NCBI RefSeq assembly: GCF_008365375.1
Contig: NZ_QOKW01000012.1
Coordinates: 62,001-126,000 of the forward strand
DNA length: 64,000 bases
Source of the DNA: Roseomonas genomospecies 6
GTDB taxonomy: Bacteria > Pseudomonadota > Alphaproteobacteria > Azospirillales > Azospirillaceae
Direction of reading: 5' to 3'
A program made the position numbers and the translations under genes. The notes below the pieces were generated by a model. The model did not search any database, was not told the DNA's origin, and saw nothing but the letters and a program-made list of their open reading frames with translations. The first letter of the stretch is position 1, and the number at the start of each line of letters is the position of its first letter. This document shows positions 44,407 to 52,957 of this stretch, piece after piece.

Positions 44407-44466
44407 CTCACCGACCCCGGCGCGGTGAAGCGGGAGTTCGTGCTCGTCCCGGCTGATATCGGCTGA
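44407..44466 (+). pseudogene. C-terminal fragment of an unknown gene, duplicate of 32720-32809
   Basis: Reads LTDPGAVKREFVLVPADIG then TGA at 44466. It is close in sequence to the fragment upstream of the other AraC pair. No upstream part of the gene is visible. Confidence 0.4.
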
Positions 44467-44518
44467 TGAAGACATGCGAAGAACCGCATGGTGTTGGAAG
44501 CACAGCGGTCACCTTCGG

Positions 44519-44614
44519 CTAGCCCTCGGTTAGGGAGCCCGTCTTGTCGGAGGCCAGTGTGTCGACCTTCCCGAACCGCTCCAGAGATGCCACGTCCTCG
44601 AAGAGCACGCCGAC
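44519..44614 (-). pseudogene. Fragment of a heavy-metal P-type ATPase
   Basis: The short minus-strand frame reads GVLFEDVASLERFGKVDTLA then SDKTGSLTEG and stops. This matches the segment around the phosphorylation site of P1B ATPases ([18 protein letters not shown]... DKTGTLTEG). Only about 30 codons survive, and the stop follows at once. It is a scar of a lost copper ATPase gene, not the copA at 16395. Confidence 0.6.
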
Positions 44615-44699
44615 CACAAGGCTTTTGAGCTCGGCACCGCCAGGGTCCTTCGGTGCAAGGCAACCCGTCTCAGCCTTCCTTGGCCCATGTTGAATCGGA

Positions 44700-45476
44700 T
44701 CAGAACAGGCCCAAGGCACCCGCGTTGCGGTACAGCATGTAGGCGGCCACCGCAAACAGCACGCCCGCGAAGACCTGGGTCAGCGCGCCCTTGCGCGTGG
44801 ACAACCCCACCGCCGCCTTCATGCCCGCGAATCCTCCGATCACGCCACCGGCGATGAACAGTCCGGCGACCGTCCAATCCACCAGATCCGAAAGTGCGTA
44901 GTTGGCCGCCGTGGTCAGGCCGAAGGCGCCGACCGAGAACAGCGACGAGCCGATGGCGTTGAGCACGGCCATGCCGCTGCCGAGCAGGAGGCCAGGGACG
45001 ATCAGGAAGCCGCCGCCGATCCCAAAGAAGCCCGACACCGCGCCGGTCAGGAAGCCAATCCCGACAAGCCGTACGGCGATGGTCTTGTTGATGCGCACCG
45101 CGGAGTCGCCCTCGCTCCCGCGCTTCCTCAGCATGGAGACGCCGACGACGACCATCACCAGCGCGAACAGAAACAGCAAGCTCTCGCCGTTGACTGCCTT
45201 GCCGACCGTCGAGCCAACCAGCGCCCCGACCACGCCGGACGCGGCGAAGGTGGCCGCACAGGGCCACTTAACCGTCCCGGCCCGGGCGTGCTGGGCCAGG
45301 TTGGCGAAGGCGTTGGCGGCGACCGCCAGGGCGCTGGTGCCAATGGCCACGTGGGGATCCGGCACGCCCACGACGTAGAGCAGCAACGGCACAGCGAGGA
45401 TCGAGCCGCCGCCCCCGATCAGGCCGAGGGAGAAGCCGACCAGCGAACCGGACAAGATCGTGAGGAGTTCGGACAT
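44700..45476 (-). CDS. TauE/SafE (TSUP) family sulfur-compound exporter, second copy
   Basis: A 258-residue polytopic membrane protein very similar to 2980-3756 throughout (both halves with glycine-rich LGLIGGGGSILAVPLLL and GFFGIGGGFLIVPG). It is the last gene of a minus-strand set ArsR, YeeE, YeeE, TauE in the same order as the first cluster. Starts at ATG 45476. Confidence 0.88.
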   Translation of the reverse strand: MSELLTILSGSLVGFSLGLIGGGGSILAVPLLLYVVGVPDPHVAIGTSALAVAANAFANLAQHARAGTVKWPCAATFAASGVVGALVGSTVGKAVNGESLLFLFALVMVVVGVSMLRKRGSEGDSAVRINKTIAVRLVGIGFLTGAVSGFFGIGGGFLIVPGLLLGSGMAVLNAIGSSLFSVGAFGLTTAANYALSDLVDWTVAGLFIAGGVIGGFAGMKAAVGLSTRKGALTQVFAGVLFAVAAYMLYRNAGALGLF

Positions 45477-45501
45477 CCTGGGAATTCCGGGTTGGGGGAG
45501 G

Positions 45502-45939
45502 TCACGCGACCGCGGTGCGGCGCATGCGGATGGCCATGATCAGGTCGTGGGCGGCCATACCGGCCAGCATGGCGGCGACGAACGGCCACGGTCCCGAAGC
45601 CCCCAAGCCGAGCGTGGCGAACGCCGGGCCGGGACAGTAGCCGACCAGCCCCCAGCCCACGCCGAACAGGACGGCGCCTGTCACGAGGCGGCGGTCAATG
45701 GCGGTTGCCTTGGGACCGTGGAAGGCGGTGCCGACCAGCGGCGTCCCGCGTCGGCTCGCCACAACAAAGCCGACGGCCGCCACGGGAATGGCCGCGGCCA
45801 TCACGAAGGCGAGGCTCGGGTCCCAGGAGCCCGCCATATCCAAAAAGTTCAGCACCTTGGCGGGGTCGATCATGGAGGACACCGTCAGCCCCAGGCCGAA
45901 CAGAAGGCCGGACACCAGGGCGACGAGCAGGGAGGGCAT
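45502..45939 (-). CDS. YeeE/YedE-type membrane protein (DUF6691-like), intact copy
   Basis: A 145-residue membrane protein (GLLFGLGLTVSSMIDPAKVL; GWGLVGYCPGPAFATLG with the conserved Cys) whose last helix (FVAAMLAGMAAHDLIMAI) is intact, unlike the first-cluster copy. It follows the partner YeeE gene after 5 nt. It probably forms one transporter with it for thiosulfate or reactive sulfur. ATG 45939 follows AGGGAG within the reading context. Confidence 0.82.
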   Translation of the reverse strand: MPSLLVALVSGLLFGLGLTVSSMIDPAKVLNFLDMAGSWDPSLAFVMAAAIPVAAVGFVVASRRGTPLVGTAFHGPKATAIDRRLVTGAVLFGVGWGLVGYCPGPAFATLGLGASGPWPFVAAMLAGMAAHDLIMAIRMRRTAVA

Positions 45940-45944
45940 GGCGG

Positions 45945-46370
45945 TCAGGCTCCGATCAGATGGCGGGTGACGAAGACGGTGGCGGCGGCGCTGGCCATGA
46001 ACAGGCCGGTGGCCGTCAGGGAACGCGGCGACAGCCGGGCCAAGCCGCAGACACCGTGGCCACTCGTGCAGCCGTTGCCCAGGCGCGTGCCGAAACCGAC
46101 CAGAAGACCGGCTACGACAAGGAGGGCGGGGTTGGTGGGCGACGCGGGTTCCGGTAGCGCACCACCCGCCGCGCCGTAGAGCAGCGGCGCCGCCATCAGA
46201 CCGACCAGGAAGATGGCGCGCCAGGCGACGTCGCCGGAGCGTAGAGCGCCAAGGCCGCCGAGGATGCCGCTGATCCCGGCGATCCGGCCTTTGGCGACCC
46301 ACAGGAGGGCGGCGGACAAACCGATCAGGAGGCCGCCGACGGCGGCCGAGACTGGCGTGAAGTGTACCAT
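45945..46370 (-). CDS. YeeE/YedE family membrane protein with SGHGVCG motif
   Basis: A 141-residue protein beginning [17 protein letters not shown], with the core [19 protein letters not shown] that carries the conserved cysteines of YeeE/YedE transporters. It is the intact version of 4256-4651. It is preceded by the ArsR gene after 25 nt on the same strand. Confidence 0.85.
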   Translation of the reverse strand: MVHFTPVSAAVGGLLIGLSAALLWVAKGRIAGISGILGGLGALRSGDVAWRAIFLVGLMAAPLLYGAAGGALPEPASPTNPALLVVAGLLVGFGTRLGNGCTSGHGVCGLARLSPRSLTATGLFMASAAATVFVTRHLIGA

Positions 46371-46395
46371 GGATCTCAGTTTCAGAGGTGAGGCG

Positions 46396-46740
46396 TCACT
46401 CGGGGCGACCGGCGACGCAGAACAGGCGGTAAAGCTCGGCGAGGATGGGGCGAACCCGGTCCGAGCCTATGCGGTAAAAGATGGCCGTGCCGTCCCGGCG
46501 GGTCGCCACCAGTCCTTCCTCGCGCAGCTTGGCCAGGTGCTGGGACAGGTTGGACTGGGACAGGCCGAGGCGCCGGACGAGCTCACCCACCGGCATCTCA
46601 CCCTCGAGCAGTGAGCAGAGGATCATCAAGCGGTGGCGGCTCGCGAGCGAGCGCAGGAACGCCTCGGCCTCAGTGGCGCGGGCTTCCAACTCGGCGGTGT
46701 CCATCGGCAGATCGTTCGGCGTGGTCAGCGCAGTTTCCAT
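46396..46740 (-). CDS. ArsR family repressor, BigR/SqrR-like, second copy
   Basis: A 114-residue ArsR protein with both conserved cysteines ([21 protein letters not shown]) and the recognition helix [14 protein letters not shown]. It is divergent from a metallo-beta-lactamase gene, the classic BigR arrangement. It should repress both directions from the region 46741-46832 and release on persulfide. It is paralogous to 4691-5041. Confidence 0.88.
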   Translation of the reverse strand: METALTTPNDLPMDTAELEARATEAEAFLRSLASRHRLMILCSLLEGEMPVGELVRRLGLSQSNLSQHLAKLREEGLVATRRDGTAIFYRIGSDRVRPILAELYRLFCVAGRPE

Positions 46741-46832
46741 CTCTGTAATTTAGCCTTGACTGATATATTGAGCCGGGCCACCTGTTCAAGCGGTACCAGG
46801 AACGGTCCCGCCGGACCAGCCAGGAGGTCTCG
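46741..46832. promoter_or_regulatory. Divergent promoter/operator region of the arsR and MBL genes
   Basis: 92 bases between divergent starts. An AT-rich patch (TAATTTAGCC TTGACTGATATATTGA, about 46745-46775) in a GC-rich background contains a TTGACT and a TATATT that could serve promoters on both strands and the ArsR operator. A palindrome is not clear by eye. Confidence 0.5.
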
Positions 46833-47696
46833 ATGAAACCCGACGTTATGCCGCTGTTCGACGAGGCGACCAACACCGTCAGCTATGTCGTCGCCGATCC
46901 CGCCACCCGGGCTGCGGCCCTGGTCGACAGCGTGCTCGACTTCGACCCGAAGTCCGGCCGCACCGCGACCGCCTCGGCCGACCGCATGGTCGCGCTGGTG
47001 CGCGAGCGCAGCTTGACGGTCGAGTGGATTCTGGAGACCCATGTTCACGCTGATCACCTGTCCGCCGCGCCTTATCTGAAGGAACGGGTCGGCGGCCGCA
47101 TCGGCATCGGCGAGCACATCCGTGAGGTCCAGAAGGTCTTCCGCGCCTTGTTCAACATGGAACCCGGCTTCGTGGCCGACGGGCGCCAGTTCGATCATCT
47201 GTTCGCCGACGGCGAGCGGTTCCGGATTGGCCAGTTGGAGGCACAGGCCATTCACACGCCCGGCCACACCCCGGCGGACATGACCTATGTGGTGGGCGAC
47301 GCGGCGTTCGTCGGCGACACCCTGTTCCAGCCCGACTACGGCACGGCGCGCTGCGACTTCCCAGGTGGCGACGCGCACGCCCTGTACCGCTCGATCCGGC
47401 GCATCCTGGCTCTGCCGCCGGACACGCGGCTCTTCACCGGCCACGACTACAAGGCGCCCGGACGGGACGAGTACGCCTGGGAGAGCACGGTCACCGAGCA
47501 GCGGGCGCGCAACGTTCATGTTCGGGACGGCGTGAGCGAGGACGAGTTCGTGGCGCTCCGCACGGCCCGCGACCGGACTCTGGAGGTGCCGAAGCTGATC
47601 TTGCCATCGGTGCAGGTGAACGTGCGGGCGGGGCGGTTGCCCCCACCCGAAGAGAACGGCAAGCGCTATCTGAAGATCCCGATCGACACGCTCTGA
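46833..47696 (+). CDS. Metallo-beta-lactamase fold protein, BigR-associated persulfide dioxygenase type
   Basis: A 287-residue MBL-fold protein with ETHVHADHLSAAPYLK, HTPGHTPADM, GDTLFQPDYGTARCDFPGG and GHDYKAPGRDEYAW. These match the second subgroup of persulfide dioxygenases found as BigR targets (Blh-like), which differ from the ETHE1-like proteins at 6262 and 61338. CAGGAGG precedes ATG 46833. It is probably induced by persulfide through the divergent repressor. Confidence 0.87.
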   Translation: MKPDVMPLFDEATNTVSYVVADPATRAAALVDSVLDFDPKSGRTATASADRMVALVRERSLTVEWILETHVHADHLSAAPYLKERVGGRIGIGEHIREVQKVFRALFNMEPGFVADGRQFDHLFADGERFRIGQLEAQAIHTPGHTPADMTYVVGDAAFVGDTLFQPDYGTARCDFPGGDAHALYRSIRRILALPPDTRLFTGHDYKAPGRDEYAWESTVTEQRARNVHVRDGVSEDEFVALRTARDRTLEVPKLILPSVQVNVRAGRLPPPEENGKRYLKIPIDTL

Positions 47697-47737
47697 CCGC
47701 GGCGCTGGACAAGCGACAGGAACGAGGAACCGAGGCG

Positions 47738-48085
47738 TTAAGGCTCTCCGGTGTCCGGCATCTCCTGCCGGGTCCCAGAGACCAGATCCTCGATCCACGT
47801 CGTCGCGGCGACGGCCTGGGGCAGGCCCAGGGTCGGGATGGCCAGAAGCGCCACCTGCCGGATCGCTTCGGGGTCGACCCCTTCGGCAAGCGCGCGTCGG
47901 ACATGGGAGTGGACGGCGCCCTCCGAGCGGGCGCCAATCGCCAAGGCCAGCTTCACCAGCCGCCGCGTCGTGTCGTCGAGCGGTCCCGACCGGGCGACGG
48001 CGTCCCCGAGTTGGGCGAAGGCGTTCCAGACTTCCGGGTGCCGCTCGGCGAGGCGGCCCGCTCCTGAAGGCAAATCCTGGGTCAT
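47738..48085 (-). CDS. Carboxymuconolactone decarboxylase/AhpD-like protein without CXXC
   Basis: A 115-residue helical protein of the AhpD-like superfamily (LVKLALAIGARSEGAVHSHV; EAIRQVALLAIPTLGLPQAV). The redox CxxC of the AhpD peroxidase partners is absent (EGAVHSH instead of a Cys pair), so a thiol reductase role is unlikely; a decarboxylase or structural role remains open. ATG 48085 is chosen because the longer form begins in the promoter of ttrS. Confidence 0.75.
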   Translation of the reverse strand: MTQDLPSGAGRLAERHPEVWNAFAQLGDAVARSGPLDDTTRRLVKLALAIGARSEGAVHSHVRRALAEGVDPEAIRQVALLAIPTLGLPQAVAATTWIEDLVSGTRQEMPDTGEP

Positions 48086-48242
48086 GCGATCCTCTCGGCT
48101 TCTGTCCGCCCCAGAATGGCTGTGCGCGACAATGGTTCCCTTCACCGCGGCGGAGGTGCTGTAAACCGCTCGCGTCGTTCTTTTTGCTTCAGTCGATGGA
48201 CAGAGAGCGCCACGGATGGCGTGTCGGGAACCCTATAGCTCA

Positions 48243-48319
48243 TTGCGTTAAATCTGAAGCGGGGATGCCTCTGCGGCAGCGACTGGTTCGCGGTTCAGAA
48301 CGATCCAGATTTAACGCAA
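48243..48319. repeat. 14-bp inverted repeat flanking 49 bases upstream of ttrS
   Basis: TTGCGTTAAATCTG (48243-48256) and CAGATTTAACGCAA (48306-48319) are perfect reverse complements separated by 49 bases. The right arm ends 24 bases before the ttrS start. This could be a regulatory dyad (DNA loop), a small mobile-element scar with terminal repeats, or a long RNA hairpin. No target-site duplication is apparent. Confidence 0.7.
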
Positions 48320-48343
48320 CGGACTGTAGGAGCGGGAGCATGG

Positions 48344-50269
48344 ATGGGTATGTTCACCTCGAGGCTCGGCCGTCGCCCGTGTGTTCCACGGCGGGGCCAG
48401 TCCGTTCTCCCGCTTCTCGCGCTGGTCGCCTGGCTTGCCGCCTGTCTGACCGCCAGCACGGTTGCGGCCGCGGAGCCGCCGATCCGCGTCGGCGTGCTCG
48501 CCTACCGGGGTGGTGACCACGCAAACGCCGCCTGGGAACCGACCGTCCGCTACCTGGCCGAACGGTTCCCCGACCGCGGCGCGGAGATGGTCCCGCTGGA
48601 CCTGCCCGGTATGGACGCCGCCGTGCAGGCCCGAACTGTCGACTTCGTCCTGACCAACACCGGCAACTACGTGGAGCTCGAGGCGCGCTACGGTGTCACC
48701 CGCGTTGCCACACTTCATTCGTCCCGCGCTGGCGCTTCCGGCGCGTCGATCGGCTCGACGGTCATCGTCCGGGCCGACCGTACGGACCTCCGCGATCTGG
48801 CCGATCTCAAAGGACGGACCGTCCTGGCCAGCGACCCGGACGCCTTCGGCGGCTTTCAGATCGCCTGGGGCGAGATGCTCAAAGCCGGGGTCGATCCCTA
48901 TCGCGATTTGAAGGAACTCCGCTTCTCCGGCTTTCCCGTGGACCGCGTCGCTTTCGCGGTTCAGGACGGTACGGTCGATGTCGGCGTGCTGCGGGCCTGC
49001 CTGCTGGAGGAACTAGCGGCGGAAGACCGCGTGGACTTGGCACGCTTCCGGGTCCTGGCGCCGAAAACGGTGCCGGGCTTCAACTGCGCCTTATCCACTG
49101 ATCTGTACCCGGACTGGCCCCTGGCCCGGCTGGCCTCGACGCCGGAGGATTTGGCGAAGGCGGTCGTCGTCGCGCTGTTTGAGATGCCCGCCGACCACCC
49201 GGCCGCTAAGGCCGCAGGCTACGAGGGCTGGACGGTGCCGCTCGACTACCAGTCCGTCCACACGCTGTTCCGGTCCCTGCGCATCGGGCCGTACCGCTAT
49301 CTGCGCGAGGTCTCGCTGGTCGACATCGCCCGCGAGCACTGGGAGTGGCTGGCGGTGGGCGCGCTGGCCCTGCTGTGGTGGGCGATCCATTCGCTGCGGG
49401 TCGAGCACCTGATCAAGGTCCGCACGGCCGAGCTTCGCACCGCCAACCATGACCTTGTTCGCGAGATGGCCGAGCGCCGCCGTGCCGAGGAGACCGCGCG
49501 CGAACGGCAGAAGGAGATGGACCACGTCGCCCGCCTGTCGATCCTCGGCGAGATGGCCAGCAATCTGGCCCACGAGTTGAACCAGCCGCTCGGGGCCATC
49601 GCCAACTATGCCCGCGGCTGCACCCGACGTCTGGAGATGGGGACGGGCGATCCGGCCCAGTTGGTGGAGATCACGCGGGCCATCGCGGAGCAAGCCGAGC
49701 GGGCCGGGCAAATCATCGTGCGCATCCGCAATTTTGTGCGCAAGCGGGCCTCCCAACTTGAACCGATGGACGTGAATGAGGCCGTCCGCACGGCCGTGTC
49801 CTTGTGCCAGGGGCAGGCGCGCAACGGAGGCGTCACCATCGCCTTGGACCTCGCCGACGACCTTCCCCTTGTGATGGCGGACCGCGTCCAGATCGAGCAG
49901 GTCGTCCTGAACCTGGTCAAGAACGCCCTCGACGCGATGCAAGACGTGCCGGGCGGCACGGCGGATGGACGTGTCCGCACCGTGACCGTCCATTCTGGTC
50001 GTGATGAAGAGGGGCGGGTCGCGGTCGCCGTGGTCGACCAGGGGCATGGGATTTCCGAAGAGGCACGGGCGCGGCTGTTTGACCCCTTCTTCACCACCAA
50101 ATCCGGTGGCATGGGCCTGGGCTTGTCGATCTGCCGCACCATCGTGGAGACGCACGGCGGCCATCTCTGGGCGACGGACAACGCTGGCGGCGGTGTCGTC
50201 ATGCGCTTTACCTTGCCCATTGTGAACGAGGCCCGGCGGGCCGGAAAGGAGGAACAGCCCCATGGCTGA
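48344..50269 (+). CDS. ttrS: Tetrathionate sensor histidine kinase TtrS
   Basis: A 641-residue protein with a signal sequence (about 20-43), a PhnD/periplasmic-binding-like sensor (about 47-310; IRVGVLAYRGGDHANAAWEP), a membrane helix (about 325-345) and a kinase with acceptor MASNLAHELNQPLGAIANYA (near residue 405) and ATPase boxes NLVKNALDAM, DQGHGIS and GMGLGLSICRTIV. This is the layout of TtrS, which binds tetrathionate in the periplasm. It overlaps ttrR by eight bases. A large inverted repeat lies in its promoter region. Confidence 0.92.
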   Translation: MGMFTSRLGRRPCVPRRGQSVLPLLALVAWLAACLTASTVAAAEPPIRVGVLAYRGGDHANAAWEPTVRYLAERFPDRGAEMVPLDLPGMDAAVQARTVDFVLTNTGNYVELEARYGVTRVATLHSSRAGASGASIGSTVIVRADRTDLRDLADLKGRTVLASDPDAFGGFQIAWGEMLKAGVDPYRDLKELRFSGFPVDRVAFAVQDGTVDVGVLRACLLEELAAEDRVDLARFRVLAPKTVPGFNCALSTDLYPDWPLARLASTPEDLAKAVVVALFEMPADHPAAKAAGYEGWTVPLDYQSVHTLFRSLRIGPYRYLREVSLVDIAREHWEWLAVGALALLWWAIHSLRVEHLIKVRTAELRTANHDLVREMAERRRAEETARERQKEMDHVARLSILGEMASNLAHELNQPLGAIANYARGCTRRLEMGTGDPAQLVEITRAIAEQAERAGQIIVRIRNFVRKRASQLEPMDVNEAVRTAVSLCQGQARNGGVTIALDLADDLPLVMADRVQIEQVVLNLVKNALDAMQDVPGGTADGRVRTVTVHSGRDEEGRVAVAVVDQGHGISEEARARLFDPFFTTKSGGMGLGLSICRTIVETHGGHLWATDNAGGGVVMRFTLPIVNEARRAGKEEQPHG

Positions 50270-50870
50270 CCCGGAGCGCACGGTCTATGTCGTGGATGAC
50301 GATCCCGCGATGCGGCACTCGCTGACGTGGCTGATCGGCTCACTCGGGGTGCACGTCGAAGCCTTCGCCTCGGGCGAGGAGTTGCTCCATGCCCTCCGGC
50401 CGGACAAACCGGGCTGTCTGGTGACCGACGTGCGCATGCCCGGCATGAGCGGGCTGGAGTTGCAGGAAACGCTCGCCCGAGCCGGGTCGCTGCTGTCGGT
50501 CATCGTCATCAGCGGTCATGCCGACGTTCCGATGGCCGCCCGGGCCTTCCGGGCGGGCGCTGTCGACGTCATCGAGAAGCCCTTCAACGACCAGGTGTTG
50601 CTGGATCGGGTCCATGAGGCGCTCGAGAAGTCCTTCCGCGCTTGGGAGGGGCATGCCCGCAAGGCCCATGTCCGCTCGTTGCTGGCGCGCTTGACCCCGC
50701 GGGAGAGGCAGGTCGCCGACCTGGTCGTCGCGGGCAAGCCGAGCAAGGTCATTGCCGCGGAGATCAACCTCAGCCTGAAGACGGTCGAGGTTCACCGGCA
50801 CAACGTCATGGAGAAGCTCGAGGTCGGCTCGGTGGCGGACCTGACGCGGCTCCTGCTCGAGGCCGGGTGA
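50262..50870 (+). CDS. ttrR: Tetrathionate response regulator TtrR (FixJ/LuxR type)
   Basis: A 202-residue regulator: receiver (YVVDDDPAMRHSL; Asp in LVTDVRMPGMSG; EKPFND) and a LuxR-type HTH (LTPRERQVADLVVAGKPSKV; LKTVEVHRHNVMEKL). It is translationally coupled to ttrS and should activate the ttrBCA promoter after 50871. AGGAGGAAC precedes the ATG. Confidence 0.92.
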   Translation: MADPERTVYVVDDDPAMRHSLTWLIGSLGVHVEAFASGEELLHALRPDKPGCLVTDVRMPGMSGLELQETLARAGSLLSVIVISGHADVPMAARAFRAGAVDVIEKPFNDQVLLDRVHEALEKSFRAWEGHARKAHVRSLLARLTPRERQVADLVVAGKPSKVIAAEINLSLKTVEVHRHNVMEKLEVGSVADLTRLLLEAG

Positions 50871-50998
50871 CACCTCTCGCCTTGCACCGGTCCTATCTTT
50901 ATCCCCGCGTCATGATGTCACTGGGGAAAACCCTAAGAAGTCTAGGATTCGCCCCAATGGGACCCTGATACCGGTCCGACTATCCTTCGCACGAGAAA

Positions 50999-51018
50999 GC
51001 CCGCGGAATGCCGCGGGC
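50999..51018 (+). promoter_or_regulatory. Hairpin in the ttrB leader
   Basis: GCCCGCGG-AATG-CCGCGGGC is a perfect 8-bp stem with a 4-base loop, 27 bases before the ttrB start. With no T tract it looks like a 5' mRNA stem or a DNA dyad rather than a terminator. The region 50871-50998 before it should contain the TtrR-controlled promoter. Confidence 0.45.
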
Positions 51019-51045
51019 CACGGAATACGTGCGAAGGGGCCCGTC

Positions 51046-51795
51046 ATGGACCGATCACGACGCAACTTCGTCCTGGGCGTCGGCGCCGCCACAGTGGGGG
51101 CGGCGACACTGGCCCCGGCACCGGCCGAGGCCGCCGAGGCACGCAAGGGCGGCGATGCGGCGCACCGCTGGGGCATGGTGGTGGACGTGCGCAAGTGCGT
51201 CGGCTGCCAAGCCTGCACGGTCGCCTGCATCATGGAGAACGATGTCCCGGAGAACAGCTTCCGCACCATCGTCTCGACCTACGAGGTGACCGAGCAGGGC
51301 AAGACCGGCACCTACATGCTGCCGCGCCTGTGCAACCACTGCGAGGACGCCCCCTGCATCCCGGTCTGCCCGACCGGCGCCACCTTCCAGCGCAAGGACG
51401 GCATCGTGGTGGTGGACAACACGGTGTGCGTCGGCTGCGCCTACTGCGTCCAGGCGTGCCCGTACGACGCGCGCTTCATCAACCACGAGACCCAGACCGC
51501 CGACAAATGCACCTTCTGCGTCCACCGCGTGGATGCCGGGCTGCTGCCCGCCTGCGTGGAGACCTGCGTCGGCGGTGCGCGCATCTTCGGCGACCTGAAC
51601 GACCCGGATAGCACGGTGTCCAAGCTGATCCGCGAGGAGAATCCGAAGGTGCTGAAGCCGGAGCAGGGCACCCAGCCGCGGGTCTTCTACATCGGTCTGG
51701 ATCCGAAGTTTCAAGGCAAGGTGGACGGTACGCCGACCCTGTGGCGCCCGAGCGCGCACACGGAACGGTCCCACGCCGAGAAGGAGCACGCATGA
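51046..51795 (+). CDS. ttrB: Tetrathionate reductase iron-sulfur subunit TtrB
   Basis: A 249-residue protein with a twin-arginine-like signal (DRSRRNFVLGVGAA) and four [4Fe-4S] cluster motifs (CVGCQACTVAC; CNHCEDAPCIPVC; CVGCAYCVQAC; CTFCVHRV... CVETC). It carries electrons between TtrC and TtrA on the outer face of the membrane. It overlaps ttrC by four bases. Confidence 0.93.
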   Translation: MDRSRRNFVLGVGAATVGAATLAPAPAEAAEARKGGDAAHRWGMVVDVRKCVGCQACTVACIMENDVPENSFRTIVSTYEVTEQGKTGTYMLPRLCNHCEDAPCIPVCPTGATFQRKDGIVVVDNTVCVGCAYCVQACPYDARFINHETQTADKCTFCVHRVDAGLLPACVETCVGGARIFGDLNDPDSTVSKLIREENPKVLKPEQGTQPRVFYIGLDPKFQGKVDGTPTLWRPSAHTERSHAEKEHA

Positions 51796-52928
51796 TGGAC
51801 ACCAACATCGTTGAGGTCATCAACGTGACCCGCGAGGTCGCGTGGCTTCCCTGGGCCGTCCAGTATTTCTTCCTGATCGGCTTGTCGGTGGGCGGTGTGC
51901 TTCTCAGCCTGCCCGGTTATGCCTTCGCACGGGAGGACTGGCGCAAACTCGGCCGCGTGGCGCTGCTGGTCGCGCTGACCTGCGGGCTGGCGGCACCGGT
52001 GGCGCTGCTCTCCGACCTGCACCAGCCCGGCCGCTTCTGGCACTTCTACGTCGTGGTCCGTCCGACGTCCTGGATGTGGTGGGGCTCGCTCATCATCCCC
52101 TTCTACGTGACCGGGCTGCTGGTCTACGCCTGGGCCTGCTTCCGCGAGGAATTCCAGGAGCAGGGCCGGGTGGACAGCCGCCTCGCGGTGCTGTACCGGC
52201 TGGCCGCCCTGGGCGGTGGCCGCAACGACCGGCTGATCCGGGTCACGGGCCTCGTCGTCCTCGCCGGGGCCGCCTTGGTCGCGCTCTACACGGGCACCGA
52301 GGTCGCCGTGGTCAAGGCGCGCCCGCTGTGGCACACGCCGTTCCTGCCGGTCCAGTTCCTCACCACTGCCCTGGTCGGGGCCGCCGGTCTGGTGCTCATC
52401 CTGAACCGTTTTGCGGCAGACAGTGACCGCGATGTTGAGGTGCGGGCGAACCGTCTGCTCGCCAGCTTCCTGGGAGCGGTGATGGTGTTCGGCGGCCTGT
52501 GGCTGGCGCTGGGGCTGTTCGGGATCGACCGCACCCATGCCGAGGCGCTGGACAGCGTATCGACCTCCGAGGCCTGGCGCGTGACCGCCGTCTGGGCCGT
52601 GCTGGCCGCCGTGGTCCCCTTCGTCATCGCCGTGGGCAAGCCCATGGGCACCGGCCTGCTGACCGGCCTGATTGCCGTGCACAGCGCCTGGATGTTCCGC
52701 TGGACGGTGTTCATCGGCGGCCAGACCGTGCCGAAGACCGGCGCCGGGTTCTACGAGTACGCGCTCCCGGCCGGTCCGGACGGCCTGCTCGGCATTATTG
52801 GCACCGCGGGCCTATGGTTCTTCCTGCTCCTCGTCATCACCGCCTTCCTTCCGACGCCGCTCCGTCCGGCGCCCCATCCGGTCCGCGCCGTCATGGCTGC
52901 CGACCGTGTCGTGGCCGCCGCCGAATGA
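51792..52928 (+). CDS. ttrC: Tetrathionate reductase membrane subunit TtrC (NrfD family)
   Basis: A protein of about 378 residues with nine or so membrane helices of the NrfD/PsrC family (LPWAVQYFFLIGLSVGGVLL; PTSWMWWGSLIIPFYVTGLL), which oxidises quinol. The start is ATG 51792 or the adjacent ATG 51795, both behind GAGAAGGAGC. Confidence 0.92.
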   Translation: MMDTNIVEVINVTREVAWLPWAVQYFFLIGLSVGGVLLSLPGYAFAREDWRKLGRVALLVALTCGLAAPVALLSDLHQPGRFWHFYVVVRPTSWMWWGSLIIPFYVTGLLVYAWACFREEFQEQGRVDSRLAVLYRLAALGGGRNDRLIRVTGLVVLAGAALVALYTGTEVAVVKARPLWHTPFLPVQFLTTALVGAAGLVLILNRFAADSDRDVEVRANRLLASFLGAVMVFGGLWLALGLFGIDRTHAEALDSVSTSEAWRVTAVWAVLAAVVPFVIAVGKPMGTGLLTGLIAVHSAWMFRWTVFIGGQTVPKTGAGFYEYALPAGPDGLLGIIGTAGLWFFLLLVITAFLPTPLRPAPHPVRAVMAADRVVAAAE

Positions 52929-52957
52929 CCGCCCGCAGGGCCTCCGGAGACACCGCC

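Larger units (their letters stand above)
44141..44699. other. Remnant-bearing region between the second AraC pair and the second sulfur cluster
   Basis: About 559 bases without an intact gene. It contains two fragments, the C-terminal remnant at 44407-44466 and the P-type ATPase remnant at 44519-44614, both described separately. Otherwise no feature. Confidence 0.5.
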
